DNA of 64,000 bases from Gracilaria domingensis. Lineage: Eukaryota > Rhodophyta > Florideophyceae > Gracilariales > Gracilariaceae. This document shows, one piece after another, positions 10,112 through 20,115 of this stretch. Under the pieces are notes generated by a model. It was not told the origin of the DNA. It ran no database searches and saw only the letters and a program-made list of their open reading frames with translations. The number at the start of each line of letters is the position of its first letter. Position 1 is the first letter of the stretch. A program made the translations under genes and the position numbers. Location: assembly GCA_022539475.1 (NCBI GenBank), contig VCMS01000089.1:1-64000 (forward strand). The letters are read 5' to 3'.

Positions 10112-11014
10112 TCAAAGCTGGGGGAATGGGGAGGGAGATAACTTTTCCTTAACAACGTTGACGTAGTTTGTATGAAAAGGAGCGGGGTCACCGCCTACAA
10201 TGTTTCTTTCTTGGCGGGAAAAGTCGTAGAAGTACGCGTTCCTAAACTGAAAGTCGGAGAAAGAAGTAGGGAAGCCAACGAGAGTTTTCCCATATGCAAG
10301 AAGTCGCCCAACGGTCTCTTCCAGGTTAAAAGTAGTACCTGTCTTAAGCGAAACTATCTTCAACAGCTCTTTCATTATTGTGAGCACAACCGTACTGCAC
10401 TCCGTAGCGACTACGTCCATAGGAATGAAACCTCTTGAGGCCCCGACGATGTTGAACGCTGATAGCCACACGAGCTTCTCATAATAGCTTACGAGAAATG
10501 TGTCTTCGTCGACAACCCCGCAAGTGAGACCCATAGACCTAAACCTGTCTGCAACGTTGGAGGCCCACTTTCCTGTTGCGACAGTGAGACCATCCGGACT
10601 TTGAGGAGTGACACCATCCTGCGGAGCTGCGTTTCTTGAGGGGACACCAACGTATAGGACAACTTTTGAACATGTGTCCACACCGAGCTTCGAAACCAAT
10701 GGTATGATGTCTCCATTCTGGAAGAAAACGAGATTCTCTCTGAGCGAATAAGGGCAAGCCTGAATTACGGTCTCCAGGGTGTTCGTTCTTCCACAAACTA
10801 GTATCGGTACATCAGAAAGATGAGAGGTAGCAGCCATGCTGCAGAATTCGTGTGCGGAAATGACCGTATCTTCTTCGTTCGCCAGCATGGTACCTATACG
10901 CCCCCTTCCAACAATAACGGCCCGAGTCCTTCGGGCGGGAGATGAGTCCTGAGGGACGTCAGAGTATCTGGGACTCGGAGGCGGAGTGGGAGGCATGTCG
11001 CACTGGGAGTTCAT
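10112..11014 (-). CDS. Ketopantoate-reductase-like Rossmann protein
   Basis: About 300 residues from the ATG at 11014; the frame is open further upstream, but that part is Ser/Pro-rich leader without features. After a Pro-rich N-terminus (PPTPPPSP) comes a Rossmann start, AVIVGRGRIGTML, with G36-x-G38-x-x-G41 for NAD(P) binding. The next parts, PILVCGRTN and LVFFQNGDIIP, match the pattern of ketopantoate-reductase-like proteins, in which a conserved Asn sits in a QNG motif. The C-terminal helical half (about 190-300, containing EKLVWLSAFNIVGASRG) fits the ApbA/PanE-type helical domain. The lysine in EKLVWLSAFN could be the family's catalytic Lys; this is inference. True 2-dehydropantoate reductase activity (pantothenate synthesis) is not assured, since many algal members are only KPR-like. 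Confidence 0.6.
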   Translation of the reverse strand: MNSQCDMPPTPPPSPRYSDVPQDSSPARRTRAVIVGRGRIGTMLANEEDTVISAHEFCSMAATSHLSDVPILVCGRTNTLETVIQACPYSLRENLVFFQNGDIIPLVSKLGVDTCSKVVLYVGVPSRNAAPQDGVTPQSPDGLTVATGKWASNVADRFRSMGLTCGVVDEDTFLVSYYEKLVWLSAFNIVGASRGFIPMDVVATECSTVVLTIMKELLKIVSLKTGTTFNLEETVGRLLAYGKTLVGFPTSFSDFQFRNAYFYDFSRQERNIVGGDPAPFHTNYVNVVKEKLSPSPFPQL

Positions 11015-11414
11015 TGCAAGTGTTCGAATGTTTTTGTGTGACGATAGAAATGGAAGATGGGGCGGAGAACTGCTGGGGTAAAGAGTGATACTTAAGTAAA
11101 AACGGTTAGGAAGCGCAGAACGGGAACATGGTTCACTTTGTGAAAGTGAGCGAAATGTATGATATGTGATTGTACTGAATGAATGATAGGGCTTGTATGA
11201 GACGACAAGCCACAAAGTGTGATGATGTTTTATGAAAGGTAGGTGGAAGAGTAGAAAGTGTGCAATGAATGAAACTGATTTCGAACCTGAGTTGTAAAGT
11301 AGTTGTAAAGTACGAGTTACGGGGAGCTTGAGTACAGGATGAAAGGAGCCATTTTGGCTTCATAAATGACGTGAAAGGGTTCTATAGCTTCACTTGGATT
11401 GCCATAATTAAAAG
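11015..11414. other. Gap between KPR-like gene and RPE fragment
   Basis: This holds the upstream region of the minus-strand gene and the sequence just before the epimerase fragment. I searched for the missing epimerase N-terminal coding sequence and did not find it here. Confidence 0.4.
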
Positions 11415-11732
11415 GATGGAGTTGGATTGCGCCCGAATACGTCTATAAAGGTCGTAGAAGCACTTATGAACGAAGGAGTTGTAGACAAGTTATTGTTGAT
11501 GACGGTGGAGCCAGGGTTTGGAGGACAGGCGTTTATGGAGGGTGTTCTTGACAAGGTGCGACATGCAAGGGAGTTGTACCCAAGAATAGGGATACAGGTG
11601 GATGGGGGTATTGGACTGAGTACTGTGAAAGGAGTAGTGAAGGCCGGTGCAAACATTTCAGTTGCAGGATCTGCCATCTTTGGCTCGAGTAACCCAGCTC
11701 ATGTCATAGCTGGTTTTCGAAAGGTTGGTTAG
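11415..11732 (+). pseudogene. Ribulose-phosphate 3-epimerase, C-terminal part only
   Basis: The translated frame contains the RPE hallmarks in order: GVGLRPNTS (family: GVALNPGT), LLMTVEPGFGGQAFM with the conserved MxVxPGFGGQ, IQVDGGI with the conserved catalytic-site Asp, and AGANISVAGSAIF near the end. RPE interconverts ribulose-5-phosphate and xylulose-5-phosphate in the Calvin and pentose phosphate pathways. The full enzyme is about 220-230 residues; only about 105 are present. An in-frame stop lies at 11409-11411 and no start codon precedes the homology. AG at 11413-11414 could be a splice acceptor, so this may be a 3' exon, but no upstream exon is visible. Either a truncated copy or a gene split by an unseen intron or insertion. 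Confidence 0.75.
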
Positions 11733-12365
11733 AGATAGTAGCATAAATTTATTGTTTATTACATTGTTACCTTTACGTGTTATCACGACTATATTCTCCG
11801 TCTTCATTGGAGATGTATTTCTCTTGTATCACAACCGGGAAAGGATGTGAGAGAACATAAATATATCCCCAGTAGACGCTGAGAGGGAGGATGAACTACT
11901 CTATGTGCTACCATTGTTACCCATCCGGTGTCGAGTGGTGACATATTCTTTTTTTTTCACAACCCACAAAGGATGTGACGGAAGAAGAACATGCCCCCAG
12001 TCGAGACAGAGGGTGAGCAACTCTAAGTACAATCACTAGTCCCTAGCTTGCCTCCACTGGCAATATCTTCCTGTTTTGCTATAACCATCGAGTGAGGTTA
12101 TGGTGGAAGAGAAAAATATCGCCGGTCGAGGCGAGGTGGGTGGGGACTATGTGAAGAGGGGACAGAGAGATGGCGCTTAAATAGTGGAAGGTGCGGAGGT
12201 GTACAGTAGATGTTTTGGCGGGAAATGGGATGAGGGAAACAGGGACAATCATGGTGCTGGATATAGCCCGTGTGGTTGGACAGTGGGGGTGGACAGCACA
12301 GTTTAGCTCGATTGCACTGTATCGCAGCGGAAACTTCGATCCAACTACTACTTCTTTTTCTGAAG
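11733..12365. repeat. Intergenic region with three diverged stem-bearing repeats
   Basis: Three imperfect units lie at about 11805-11900, 11935-12020 and 12055-12145. Each has a T-rich lead, a small stem (TCACAACC...GGATGTGA, TCACAACC...GGATGTGA, ATAACC...GGTTAT), then a purine-rich tract, a (C)CC(A/G)GT(C)GA core and GAGGGA or similar. A good E2F-like site, TTTTGGCGGGAAA, lies at 12213-12225, upstream of the next frame. No gene is seen. Confidence 0.5.
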
Positions 12366-13294
12366 ATGTCGAACGGATACGTGAAGGATGAGGAGCTGTT
12401 GGCGCTGTTGGAGGGGAGGAGGTACCGCAGACGCCGTCACCAAAGCGGGAAGAGGACGTGATTACGGCGGCTGGTCGGATGTCGCAGAAGAAGGAAGTGG
12501 CTGATGAAGGAAAGAAGTGTGAGGCGAGGAGAGGGGATGGTGATGAGGTGGAGAAGGGGGTAGAATTGGAGGTGGAGGGGGTCGCAATGGAGAGAAGGGG
12601 TGCGGTGCATCTGAGTCAGTTAGAGGTTGGAGACCAGATAGAGAGTGGGGGCGGAGAGGGTGACAGGGAGATGCGGTTTGTGGGGGAGATGAAGGCGAGG
12701 GTGGGGATGTTGGGGTTGGTGATGAAGGAGCAACTGGACGATGGAATTGTGGAGATTGTAACGGAAATGGGCGGTGTGGTGCTGAGTGGGGATGGTAGTG
12801 GTGTTTCGGTTGAGGCGATTTCGAGCCTGCGGAATTCGTTGTCGGTATTGGGAGTGGAGATGAGAAATCATGTGTATGGGATAGTGGAGTGTGCGGGAAG
12901 GGAGGTTGGAGAGTTGCGGGAGGAGAATAGGGTTCTGAACGAGAGGTTGGACGTGCTGGAGAAGGAGGTGAAGGAGCTGTGCAAGAGGCAAAGATTGGTG
13001 GAAGAGGAGAAGGTGAAAGGAGGTGTGGAGGGAAAGACGGAGAAGGGAAGTGTGGGAAGGGTGGCGGTGCAGAAGGGGTCTCCTGTGACACCGAAGACAA
13101 AGGGTGGTGGGGTTGGGGATGGGAAGAGCCGTCTGAAGAAGAGGCGTAAGGAGATGAAGAAGGTGGTGGAGGAGGTGCCGCGGGAGGGAGTGGGAGCTCC
13201 GGTGGTGACTGGGTTTAGGAGTGCGGCGGAGGTAGCGCGGACTGCGAAGGGGATTCTGAGGGGACAGGAGGAGAGAAGGATGGGAGGGATTTGA
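12366..13294 (+). CDS. Purine-rich coiled-coil protein with an apparent -1 frame change
   Basis: Family not recognised. An ATG at 12366 starts a 31-codon frame ending at 12461. A second frame, -1 relative to it, is open from about 12390 and continues to 13294; it reads sensibly as PQTPSPKREEDV before its first ATG at 12479. A one-base difference near the G/A run at 12413-12422 would join them into one protein of about 305 residues. The middle has heptad-like leucines (about 12900-13030, ELREENRVLNERLDVLEKEVKEL) typical of a coiled coil, and the tail is Lys/Arg-rich. Codons are dominated by GAG, AAG, GGG and GTG, and the opposite strand is also nearly stop-free, so coding status is uncertain. 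A retroelement ORF1-like protein or a nuclear structural protein would both fit. Confidence 0.4.
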
Positions 13295-13565
13295 AGCCGT
13301 TTTGGGGCGAGGCGGGTATACGAGAAGGGGGAGAGTTGTGCACCTGACTTCTACAAAATGAACGCGTGATGGGCGAGAAATGGGTAAATAGCGGGGGTGG
13401 TGTGGACTGGGAAGAAGTGATGGGATGATTGAGGTGGGATGAGTTGCGATTGGCATTGCAACATGGGAGAAAATGGAAACGCAAACTAGCACGAGTGCAG
13501 TTTTGAGAGAGGGTCGCGGAAAAGAGTGAATGGGACCATGCGGCGAAGTAGAACCTCTACAAAAA
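13295..13565. other. Short gap 3' of the copia remnant
   Basis: No gene and no recognisable LTR. Confidence 0.4.
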
Positions 13566-14666
13566 CTAGGGGACCCAAGAACTAAACTGCGCGAGATGGA
13601 ATTTAATATTCCAAAATTTCTTGATTTTTTGAGTGCCAGCCTCTGCTACCCCCTCGCGCGCCCCAAATAGACCCAAAACTAGCTTAGTTTCCAAAGCGAA
13701 CAGACTATATTCCACTTTGCAGAACACAGACGTATATGCGTTGTCAAATCCATAGATAAGACCGTGAATCTCGGCTGCCATCACGGACCTCGTAACTCTC
13801 TTACACCTCGAACTCCCGTAGTGAAGAATATTTGCGTTGTTGTACTTATCGAGAAGCACCACAACAAATCCAATTTGCGACTTGAGCTTCTCAGCGTTTG
13901 CAAACGATGCGTCGGTAAATAGCGCTATACGTAATGATTCTCGATCGAGAGGGATGAACCTCAATCCAACTTGGGGCGTGTCCAAACAGCGTTGAACCAC
14001 TTTGTTCAGATGCTCGTACTGATCGTGACCTGGTGCAGATACAGAGCTGGCCAGAAGTTGAACTGAAGCACATAAGTCTGGTCTCGTGCAGCACCCGATA
14101 TACTGAATCTGAGCCCGCGTGGTAGCAAATTCTTCTGCGTTTGATACACGTTCAACGGAATCCAGTTTCGTTGATTGCGAAATCTGAAGCACATTACCGA
14201 TTGACTTCGAAATCATCATACCATTGAAACCTTCCCTTCTTCCCCCTTTCAAGATTCTACGCGGTTTGCTTTGGACGGTCTGGAAACGCAGACACTGCTT
14301 TTGTTCATCGTCCAGAAACTCTTTGTTACCCATTCCAAAAGAATCATCAACCTGTAAAGCTACAACTCCATTGGTCACAGAACCTTTCCTTCTGTATAGT
14401 AAACACGTATCTGATTTAGTGGGTACCATATTGAGGTTCTTCTTGTGATGCTCATGGTAGGTAACAAACCAGTGTAGGCCGCTCTCAGGAATTCCGTAAA
14501 GAGGTCTGAGCACCAGTAGTAGTCGATCAGAGGCCAGTCCCATTTCCTTCGGTGGTCTCAAGTAGATGCTCCGTTCAATAGATGAATCTGATTGAATGTA
14601 TGCTTGCGATATATCTCGCACATATGCAGTGTATTCAGGGAATATAGATGCAACACATATAGCTAC
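13566..14666 (-). pseudogene. Copia reverse transcriptase and RNase H
   Basis: After the TGA the frame resumes with DISQAYIQSD, the copia RT block carrying a catalytic Asp, then the PLYGIPESGLHW block and the catalytic LQVDDSF (family YVDD/QVDD). RNase H starts at about 13960 with LFTDASFAN (first Asp) and MAAEIHGL (Glu). Shortly after, the sequence becomes unrelated to the family and stops at 13566, so the third catalytic Asp region of RNase H is missing. Confidence 0.85.
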
Positions 14667-15797
14667 TCATTGACCGAGGCGTGATACAGTTGGAGATTTC
14701 GTCGCTATGTGTAGCACCCCTTTGTCTCGGAAGTTCTGAGCCACGAGTCGCGAACGCTTGAGCGGTTTTCCGTCTACGGTCTTCATAATATCCACCCATC
14801 GCGATCCAAATACTCTAATGCCAGTCGGAATTGATTCCTGCCCTACAACCTTGAATGTGTTTTGTTTTTCCAAATTGATTAGCTCTTGATGCCTGGCGTC
14901 GCTGAAATCAACATCTTCCTTTCTCGATATGTCACCAGCGGCTACAGAAAAGCCAAACATGGCGCTCAAAGCATCATCGGAGATTTCTTCGATTGGTTCA
15001 ACTAGGTTTGAAACAGAGGGAGGGTCATATGAACCAGTCGGGGCAGAATTGGCATCAGAAGTCGTTACATTACCATCCTTTGAAACAGCATCATCCCCTT
15101 GCAACTTTTCACTGTTTGAAACGTCCGGTTTTGTAAGTGTTGACGGAATCACAGGCTTCACGACATTGGAACGAAAGATTCTTCGTCCATGCGGGAGCTG
15201 AACGACAACTGTTTCTCCTTCGATTTGCAGGAATGTGAATGGACCTTCCCATTTCTTGGACTCATTTTGGAATACGTAGACCGGTGAGCCAGCTGGAAGC
15301 TTAGCAAGAGGTAGACTGCGCTCTTTTCCTTTTGGTCCTCCTCCATGTTTCAATCCGAAAGCGATTCTGCGCTTGGCTTGCTCCTTTTGAACTTCAATCT
15401 TGGCCGCCTCGATTGCCTTACATCGTTCAAGTTGGGTCTCAGCTGGTGTTCTCCGCGCTGGTCGCGGAATAGAGCCATAAACCAGGAGAGTAGGGCACAA
15501 GCCTTCCGGTCCCACAGTGTCGTTAACCGATTTTACGGCCATTTGTAGACAATCAGCATCAGATTCCTTTCGTGACATTGTCTCCCTAATCTTCAAATAT
15601 GCCACGCGCAGTGGTCCATGATATCTCTCAACATGGGACATTGTCGACGGGGACTCAATTGGTGCCTGTAAGACGGAGATACCATCCGTATCTGCACAGT
15701 CGAGAAACTCTTTCGACACGAAGTTACTCCCTTGATCTACGCGGAGAAAATCAGGTGGTCCAAGATAGAGTCGAGACAAGCATCGCAAGAAAGCCTT
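14667..15797 (-). pseudogene. Copia integrase C-terminal part and linker
   Basis: It continues the same frame after the TAG. The second integrase Asp is in LRVDQGSNFVS and the catalytic Glu in MSHVERYHGPLR, completing a DDE set with the Asp of the preceding segment. A basic, Lys-rich stretch and an SH3-like segment (SPVYVFQNESKKWEGPF) resemble the integrase C-terminal domain. The last third enters the reverse transcriptase N-terminus (GSRWVDIMKTVDGKPLKRSRLVAQNF). An in-frame TGA ends it at 14667. Confidence 0.85.
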
Positions 15798-18407
15798 CTA
15801 GACATCAGAAGAGCGTACTCGGTGCAGAAACAAGGCGGCATTGTAGTGCGTTCCTTCATCGACAGCGTGTAGGATCGGTCTGTTATTGATATACATGATA
15901 TCGATCGCCACAACGTGGTTGAATCTGAGGTCGTCCGTGCCGATTGTAATCTTGAATCTACGAGGGCTTGGAGAGTTCTTGGCACACGTGCGACAATCTA
16001 TCGTAAGTCCTTCTATAGCTGCCCTGACTTCCTTATTCATCTCCTCGGGTCTTGCTCGTCGAAGAAGATTAGCAAAAGCATTAACGCTTGGATGTCCAAA
16101 CACTCGGTGCAGCTTAGTTAGCTCCGCCTCAGTGTACATAGAGAATGCAATGTCGGTCGGTTTCCACTTGTGAATGAGGAAGTAGTTCTCAAACTTGAGC
16201 GACATTATGAGATGTTTGTACGTCACCTGGCAGTTCTGGATGCTGATATCTAGACCGTTATCCTTCATATCCTTAAGGCTGAGTAGACTGGGTCCGTTGC
16301 CAGACAGGATCTGAAACTTCACGTCGATAATAAGACTTAAGTCCTTGAAGGGAATGGGAATGGTCACGGTTCCAACAGCTTTACGAGTGCCGCCAATACC
16401 GGAAAGCTTGCGCGTATCGTCTTGTTTCATCTGGCATGGGACATCAAACTCTTCACAGTAAGCCTTATACTGCGCGTAGGACATGACGGAGGACCGGTTA
16501 GCGCAAGTGTCCAACATGATTCCCTTGAATTCTTCGAGTTCTCCACGGGAAAGTTCGTCATTCATGGCAGCTAATGCACTGTCTAAGTCCCTGCTGAAGG
16601 TGCTCCCGTGGAGGAAAGAAACATTTGCCAAATGCACCTCGTCTCCTTGATGGAGTGACATCTCATCCTCTTCAATATACGACATTTCGTCTTCCTCTCC
16701 GTCTGAATCTTCTTCGGAAGAGTAGAAAATGTTCACTTCGTCGGGAGTCTTGTCTTCAGAATCATCGTCGACCAAATCACTGATCACGTAGGCCATGTCT
16801 TCCTCTGATAAGTATGCTGACGGTCGGCTTTTTCTCATCCGATCGAAAGCTGCCTTCACCTCTGAGGGGCTGTGGCGTGTACGTGCCAAATGATCTCCCC
16901 CACAGACGTAGCATCCCTTCTTACCCCTGATGAACCTGGACGATATCTTCTTTGGCCTTCTCTGGCCTCGCTTCGTATAATTCCTGAAGTTCCGTCTCGC
17001 TTCTCCACCGTAAGTGCTGCCGAGGCTGTAGTTTGCTTCACTGATCCCGCCAGCAGCCGCTGAGCTGCTCATTACAAACGCCCCAGCTGATCGCGGTTCG
17101 GTGGATAGAAAGGTGGCAATCCTGCTTCGAGCATCCTTTGAAGTGGTGGGGATCCTTTCACGAAGTGATTGTGTTATCTGGTTTGTATCACAAGCGACGA
17201 TTAATTGATCTCTGAGGAAGTTGTCCGTTCTATACGAACGGTCAAGTTGCTTCTGGAGTTGGGAAAGTTTGTGACAGAAAACACGAAAGACTTCTAGCTC
17301 ACTCTTTTCAGGATGTTCACGCATGAATTGTGACAACCTGAGAGACTGCCACAGAATCAAAGTTCTGTTTCGTTGCTCTTCGCTAATGTAGTTATCAATT
17401 AGCAACTGCAACATGTCTTCATAGGAGGATTCCGGCTTGTAATTCTCGATGTACAGAGATAAAGCGTCCTCATCGAGCATAACAGGCATCGCTTCGACCT
17501 TCTCTCTCTCTGTAAGTCGGCAAACACGTGCCATTGTGTCATAGAACTCGAGAAAGCTGCGCAAGTCCTCGTCAAATCCACCAGAAAAACGCTTCCGACC
17601 TTGATGTGCCTTGATTATACCGTTCAATCCCAAAGAACGATCATCATTGCTTCTTGCATGGGCGTCGCTGGGTTTGTTGAGGTCCTGATGTATGGAGAAC
17701 GTCGTGATGTTGGGCAAAACGTCTTGAACTCTCGTACGAGAACCATGCAAATGTGTGGGAGGGGGTTCGGACTTTCTGTTACCAGCTATAGACTGGTTAC
17801 GATGGTTTCCAGGGTGTTGAGCCTCGGGTGCCGTGGGCAGAACATTTTCCTGTTGTTGGGAAGAACTTGGGCGAGCCATATTCTTCTGACCTGCATCCCC
17901 TTGAGCGTCATGGATCGTAGATGCAGCATGAATTCTATTGTCATCGCCACTGGCCATAGAAGAATCATGTCCACCGCCGACTGCAACGAATGTTCGACGC
18001 GTGAGGCATTCGGCGAGAGCCTTCTTTCGCGGATACCCCTGTTGTCTTTTCACATAAACACCACGGTCGATCAGAAATTCTATCCACCTGAGAGTCATAG
18101 ACTTGGAGAAGACGGCAATTGACGGCGGTCTGAATGTAGCAGTGAATTCCAGCCACAACCATTCGCCTCTGAGTTGCGTTTCCTTGAACGTTTCCAACAT
18201 ATCCTTAGAATAGGGCTCAACTTCTGCCCTGTATACTTCAGTAACTTCCGCGAAGGCGTCACTAGGAGGTGGGTCTGGATCGCCGATATCATTCAATGCC
18301 AATTCCATTGCTGAAGACATTCCCAATTGGCCTGGTTCCTGAACGGCAGGTTGGGACACTGGTGTTTGCTCGATTTCCGCCATTGCACTATTGTCTGACG
18401 TAGCCAT
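15798..18407 (-). pseudogene. Copia Gag, protease and integrase N-terminal part
   Basis: This 869-codon stretch starts at the ATG at 18407. Residues 1-250 are low-complexity. The Gag body (about 280-460) contains the RFSGGFDEDL..F...Y type entry and helical segments. A zinc knuckle follows, CYVCGGDHLARTRH, in which the fourth ligand expected as Cys is not present. An acidic linker (about 530-590) leads to the protease, whose active-site motif reads LDTCANRSS where the family has D-T/S-G. The GAG-pre-integrase HHCC zinc region (LHRVFGHP...CRTC) and the first catalytic Asp of integrase (VVAIDIMYIN) follow. It ends at an in-frame TAG between the first and second integrase catalytic residues, an unlikely place for programmed readthrough. 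Confidence 0.85.
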
Positions 18408-19234
18408 TCTCAGTGTGCGTTATAATTGTTGGTGCACCACACAGCTGCAACAGTTATAACTGTTCACACAACTGTAGTGATCGTCGGTAAGTGGCCCGGA
18501 AGGTCCACTGAAGACGATCTCGCAGACTGACAATCGGCGAACCGGCCTCTCGAGAGGCTGTGCCTTGAATGTCGCCTACTCGCAGTGGCGGCCCCGGGTG
18601 GAGCTGCTTGCGAAGTCAAGTACGGCCTCCCAGTTGAGGCTGTTTGACAAAGAAACGATAAGAACAATTCGTAGTTTTACTTCAGGTAGATGATGGGTAT
18701 TCTTCTCTACGTCGTTCTGTAGCTACGCAATTATACTTAAGCATGCGAGTCATTGTAAACCTGCGAAACCGATGACTCCCCACTGAGCCTAACGAATACA
18801 GGAGCTCTATCAATAGTCCTCTTGTGATATCAATCAAATCCTATATATATATATATATATATCAATTCCCATCTTGCGTCAGAGTCGCACAGTATCCTCT
18901 TACGAGAGAATGCTTCTCTGACAAGCAACATTTTGTCCCATAATCCACATGTAGAGCCCCCGTTGATCCCGCGAACTATACTACACGGTGCATCCCCACA
19001 AAAGGGCGCTTTGCTCTAGAAAATGTACGTGGAGAAGCTAGAAGCACACGCTAGAGAATCGGAATCAGAGTAGCGGAGCTATAATAAATTGCTTGGAAGA
19101 GGCAGCGCGAACGCAAAGTCTGCCGCAAGAGAGCCGAGGCGACCGAGATTGTGAGGCAGTCGAAGGAGTTTGCACGCCTAAACACATATATTATTGTCTG
19201 AGGCACCTCGTTCCTCATCTCCAGTGCCATTTTT
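18408..19234. other. Region upstream of copia, no LTR recognised
   Basis: This should hold the 5' LTR and primer-binding site. I could not identify an iMet-type primer-binding site or a repeat of the 3' flank. A 16-bp palindrome, AACAGTTATAACTGTT, lies at 18449-18464. Confidence 0.4.
18841..18862. repeat. (AT)n microsatellite
   Basis: About ten AT dinucleotides in a row in otherwise mixed sequence. Confidence 0.95.
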
Positions 19235-19975
19235 TCATATGTTCTTCTCCACGGCGTCCTCCGAAACGTATTTCTCACCTGCACTTGCTTCTGCACCAAG
19301 CCCCGGAGCGGTGGGAGAAATGTCACGATTACCAGTCTCTGACTGTTCTATAATGGAGACAACACTGAGCGGCTCTGTGGATAAGGGCGGTGGAAGTGGC
19401 GTTTCGGGCTCCGGAGCGATAAGATTCTGGCTCTGTGTATATAGCCCGACAAGGATACCGAATTGATTGCTCTGTCTCCACTGCAGAGCAGCACTGGCAG
19501 CAGCAGCGTTTGCTATTCTGGTCTGCGCTCGAATACTTTGAGCATCAGCCGCAGCTCTCCGTTTCTCCCGAGCCTCGCGTAACGCCTTACGCTTCTTTCT
19601 GTTATCTTCGAATTCTGCTCGTCGCTCTCGACTACGCTTCAGCTTTTGGGCACGCGATTTCTGCACCTTCCTGAGTGCCGTCGCTGAGTCATCGTCAGTA
19701 TTAAGCGACTTTTTGTTTGCCTCAAGGCGATAATCAAGAACAGCCTGATCCAAAACATGTTGTGCGTCCCCTTCTTTTGCTTTAGCAGCTGCTATTGGAC
19801 CTTCGTCGTCTTCATCACAGGGCTTCGCTATTCGTACTTTCTTTACCATGTCGTTAATATTTCTTGCGACATGCATAACATTTTCTGCAGTTATCCGCGC
19901 CATATACGGTCTTCGCCATGCTACTCCATACTGATCAGTTTCGGAAACAATCTGATCGTCTGTAACATGTCGCAT
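19235..19975 (-). CDS. Unknown Arg/Lys-rich coiled-coil protein, probably 3' part of a longer gene
   Basis: Family not recognised; 246 residues from an ATG at 19975. The N-terminus (RITAENVMHVARNINDMVKK) is followed by an acidic patch and a long basic helix (about residues 100-150, RAQKLKRSRERRAEFEDNRKKRKALREAREKRR) and an Ala/Gln-rich region, with a Pro/Ser-rich tail. The same frame continues upstream past an in-frame TGA (about 20001-20003) into the 701-bp duplicated segment, where a Ser/Pro-rich N-terminal part is encoded. The gene therefore probably starts at or beyond 20260 and is broken by the TGA and one-base indels. A nuclear, nucleic-acid-binding role is possible from charge alone. 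Confidence 0.4.
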   Translation of the reverse strand: MRHVTDDQIVSETDQYGVAWRRPYMARITAENVMHVARNINDMVKKVRIAKPCDEDDEGPIAAAKAKEGDAQHVLDQAVLDYRLEANKKSLNTDDDSATALRKVQKSRAQKLKRSRERRAEFEDNRKKRKALREAREKRRAAADAQSIRAQTRIANAAAASAALQWRQSNQFGILVGLYTQSQNLIAPEPETPLPPPLSTEPLSVVSIIEQSETGNRDISPTAPGLGAEASAGEKYVSEDAVEKNI

Positions 19976-20115
19976 GTGCGCACTCTTGGCAACTGCTAAT
20001 CATGTCTTTTCCAGTGTTTTCATTTTCTGGATAGGAACTTTGAGCATAATCAATTGACGAATGATCCATGTCTTCTCAATCTTGTTCATTACAAATCGTT
20101 TCGATTGCGTTTTGC

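Larger units (their letters stand above)
13566..18407 (-). mobile_element. Ty1/copia retrotransposon polyprotein, degenerate
   Basis: One minus-strand frame of 1,614 codons runs from the ATG at 18407 to 13566 with only two internal stops, TAG at 15798-15800 and TGA at 14667-14669. The order Gag, protease, integrase, reverse transcriptase, RNase H identifies Ty1/copia (Pseudoviridae-type) order. I found no long terminal repeats: no sequence shared between about 18420-19000 and 12900-13560. The RNase H end departs from the family after the MAAEIHGL motif, so the 3' end is truncated or rearranged. The element is dead as read. Confidence 0.9.

Noticed and set aside
12462-13492. Minus-strand frames of 212 and 290 codons rich in His, Pro, Ser and Leu
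   Set aside because: They are complements of the purine-rich plus-strand frame and have only low-complexity composition.
15798-15800. Programmed UAG readthrough in the copia polyprotein
   Set aside because: The stop lies between integrase catalytic residues rather than between Gag and Pol, and a second stop (TGA) occurs downstream. Nonsense decay explains it better.
13295-19000. LTRs of the copia element
   Set aside because: No shared sequence of useful length was seen between the two flanks, so no LTR is annotated.
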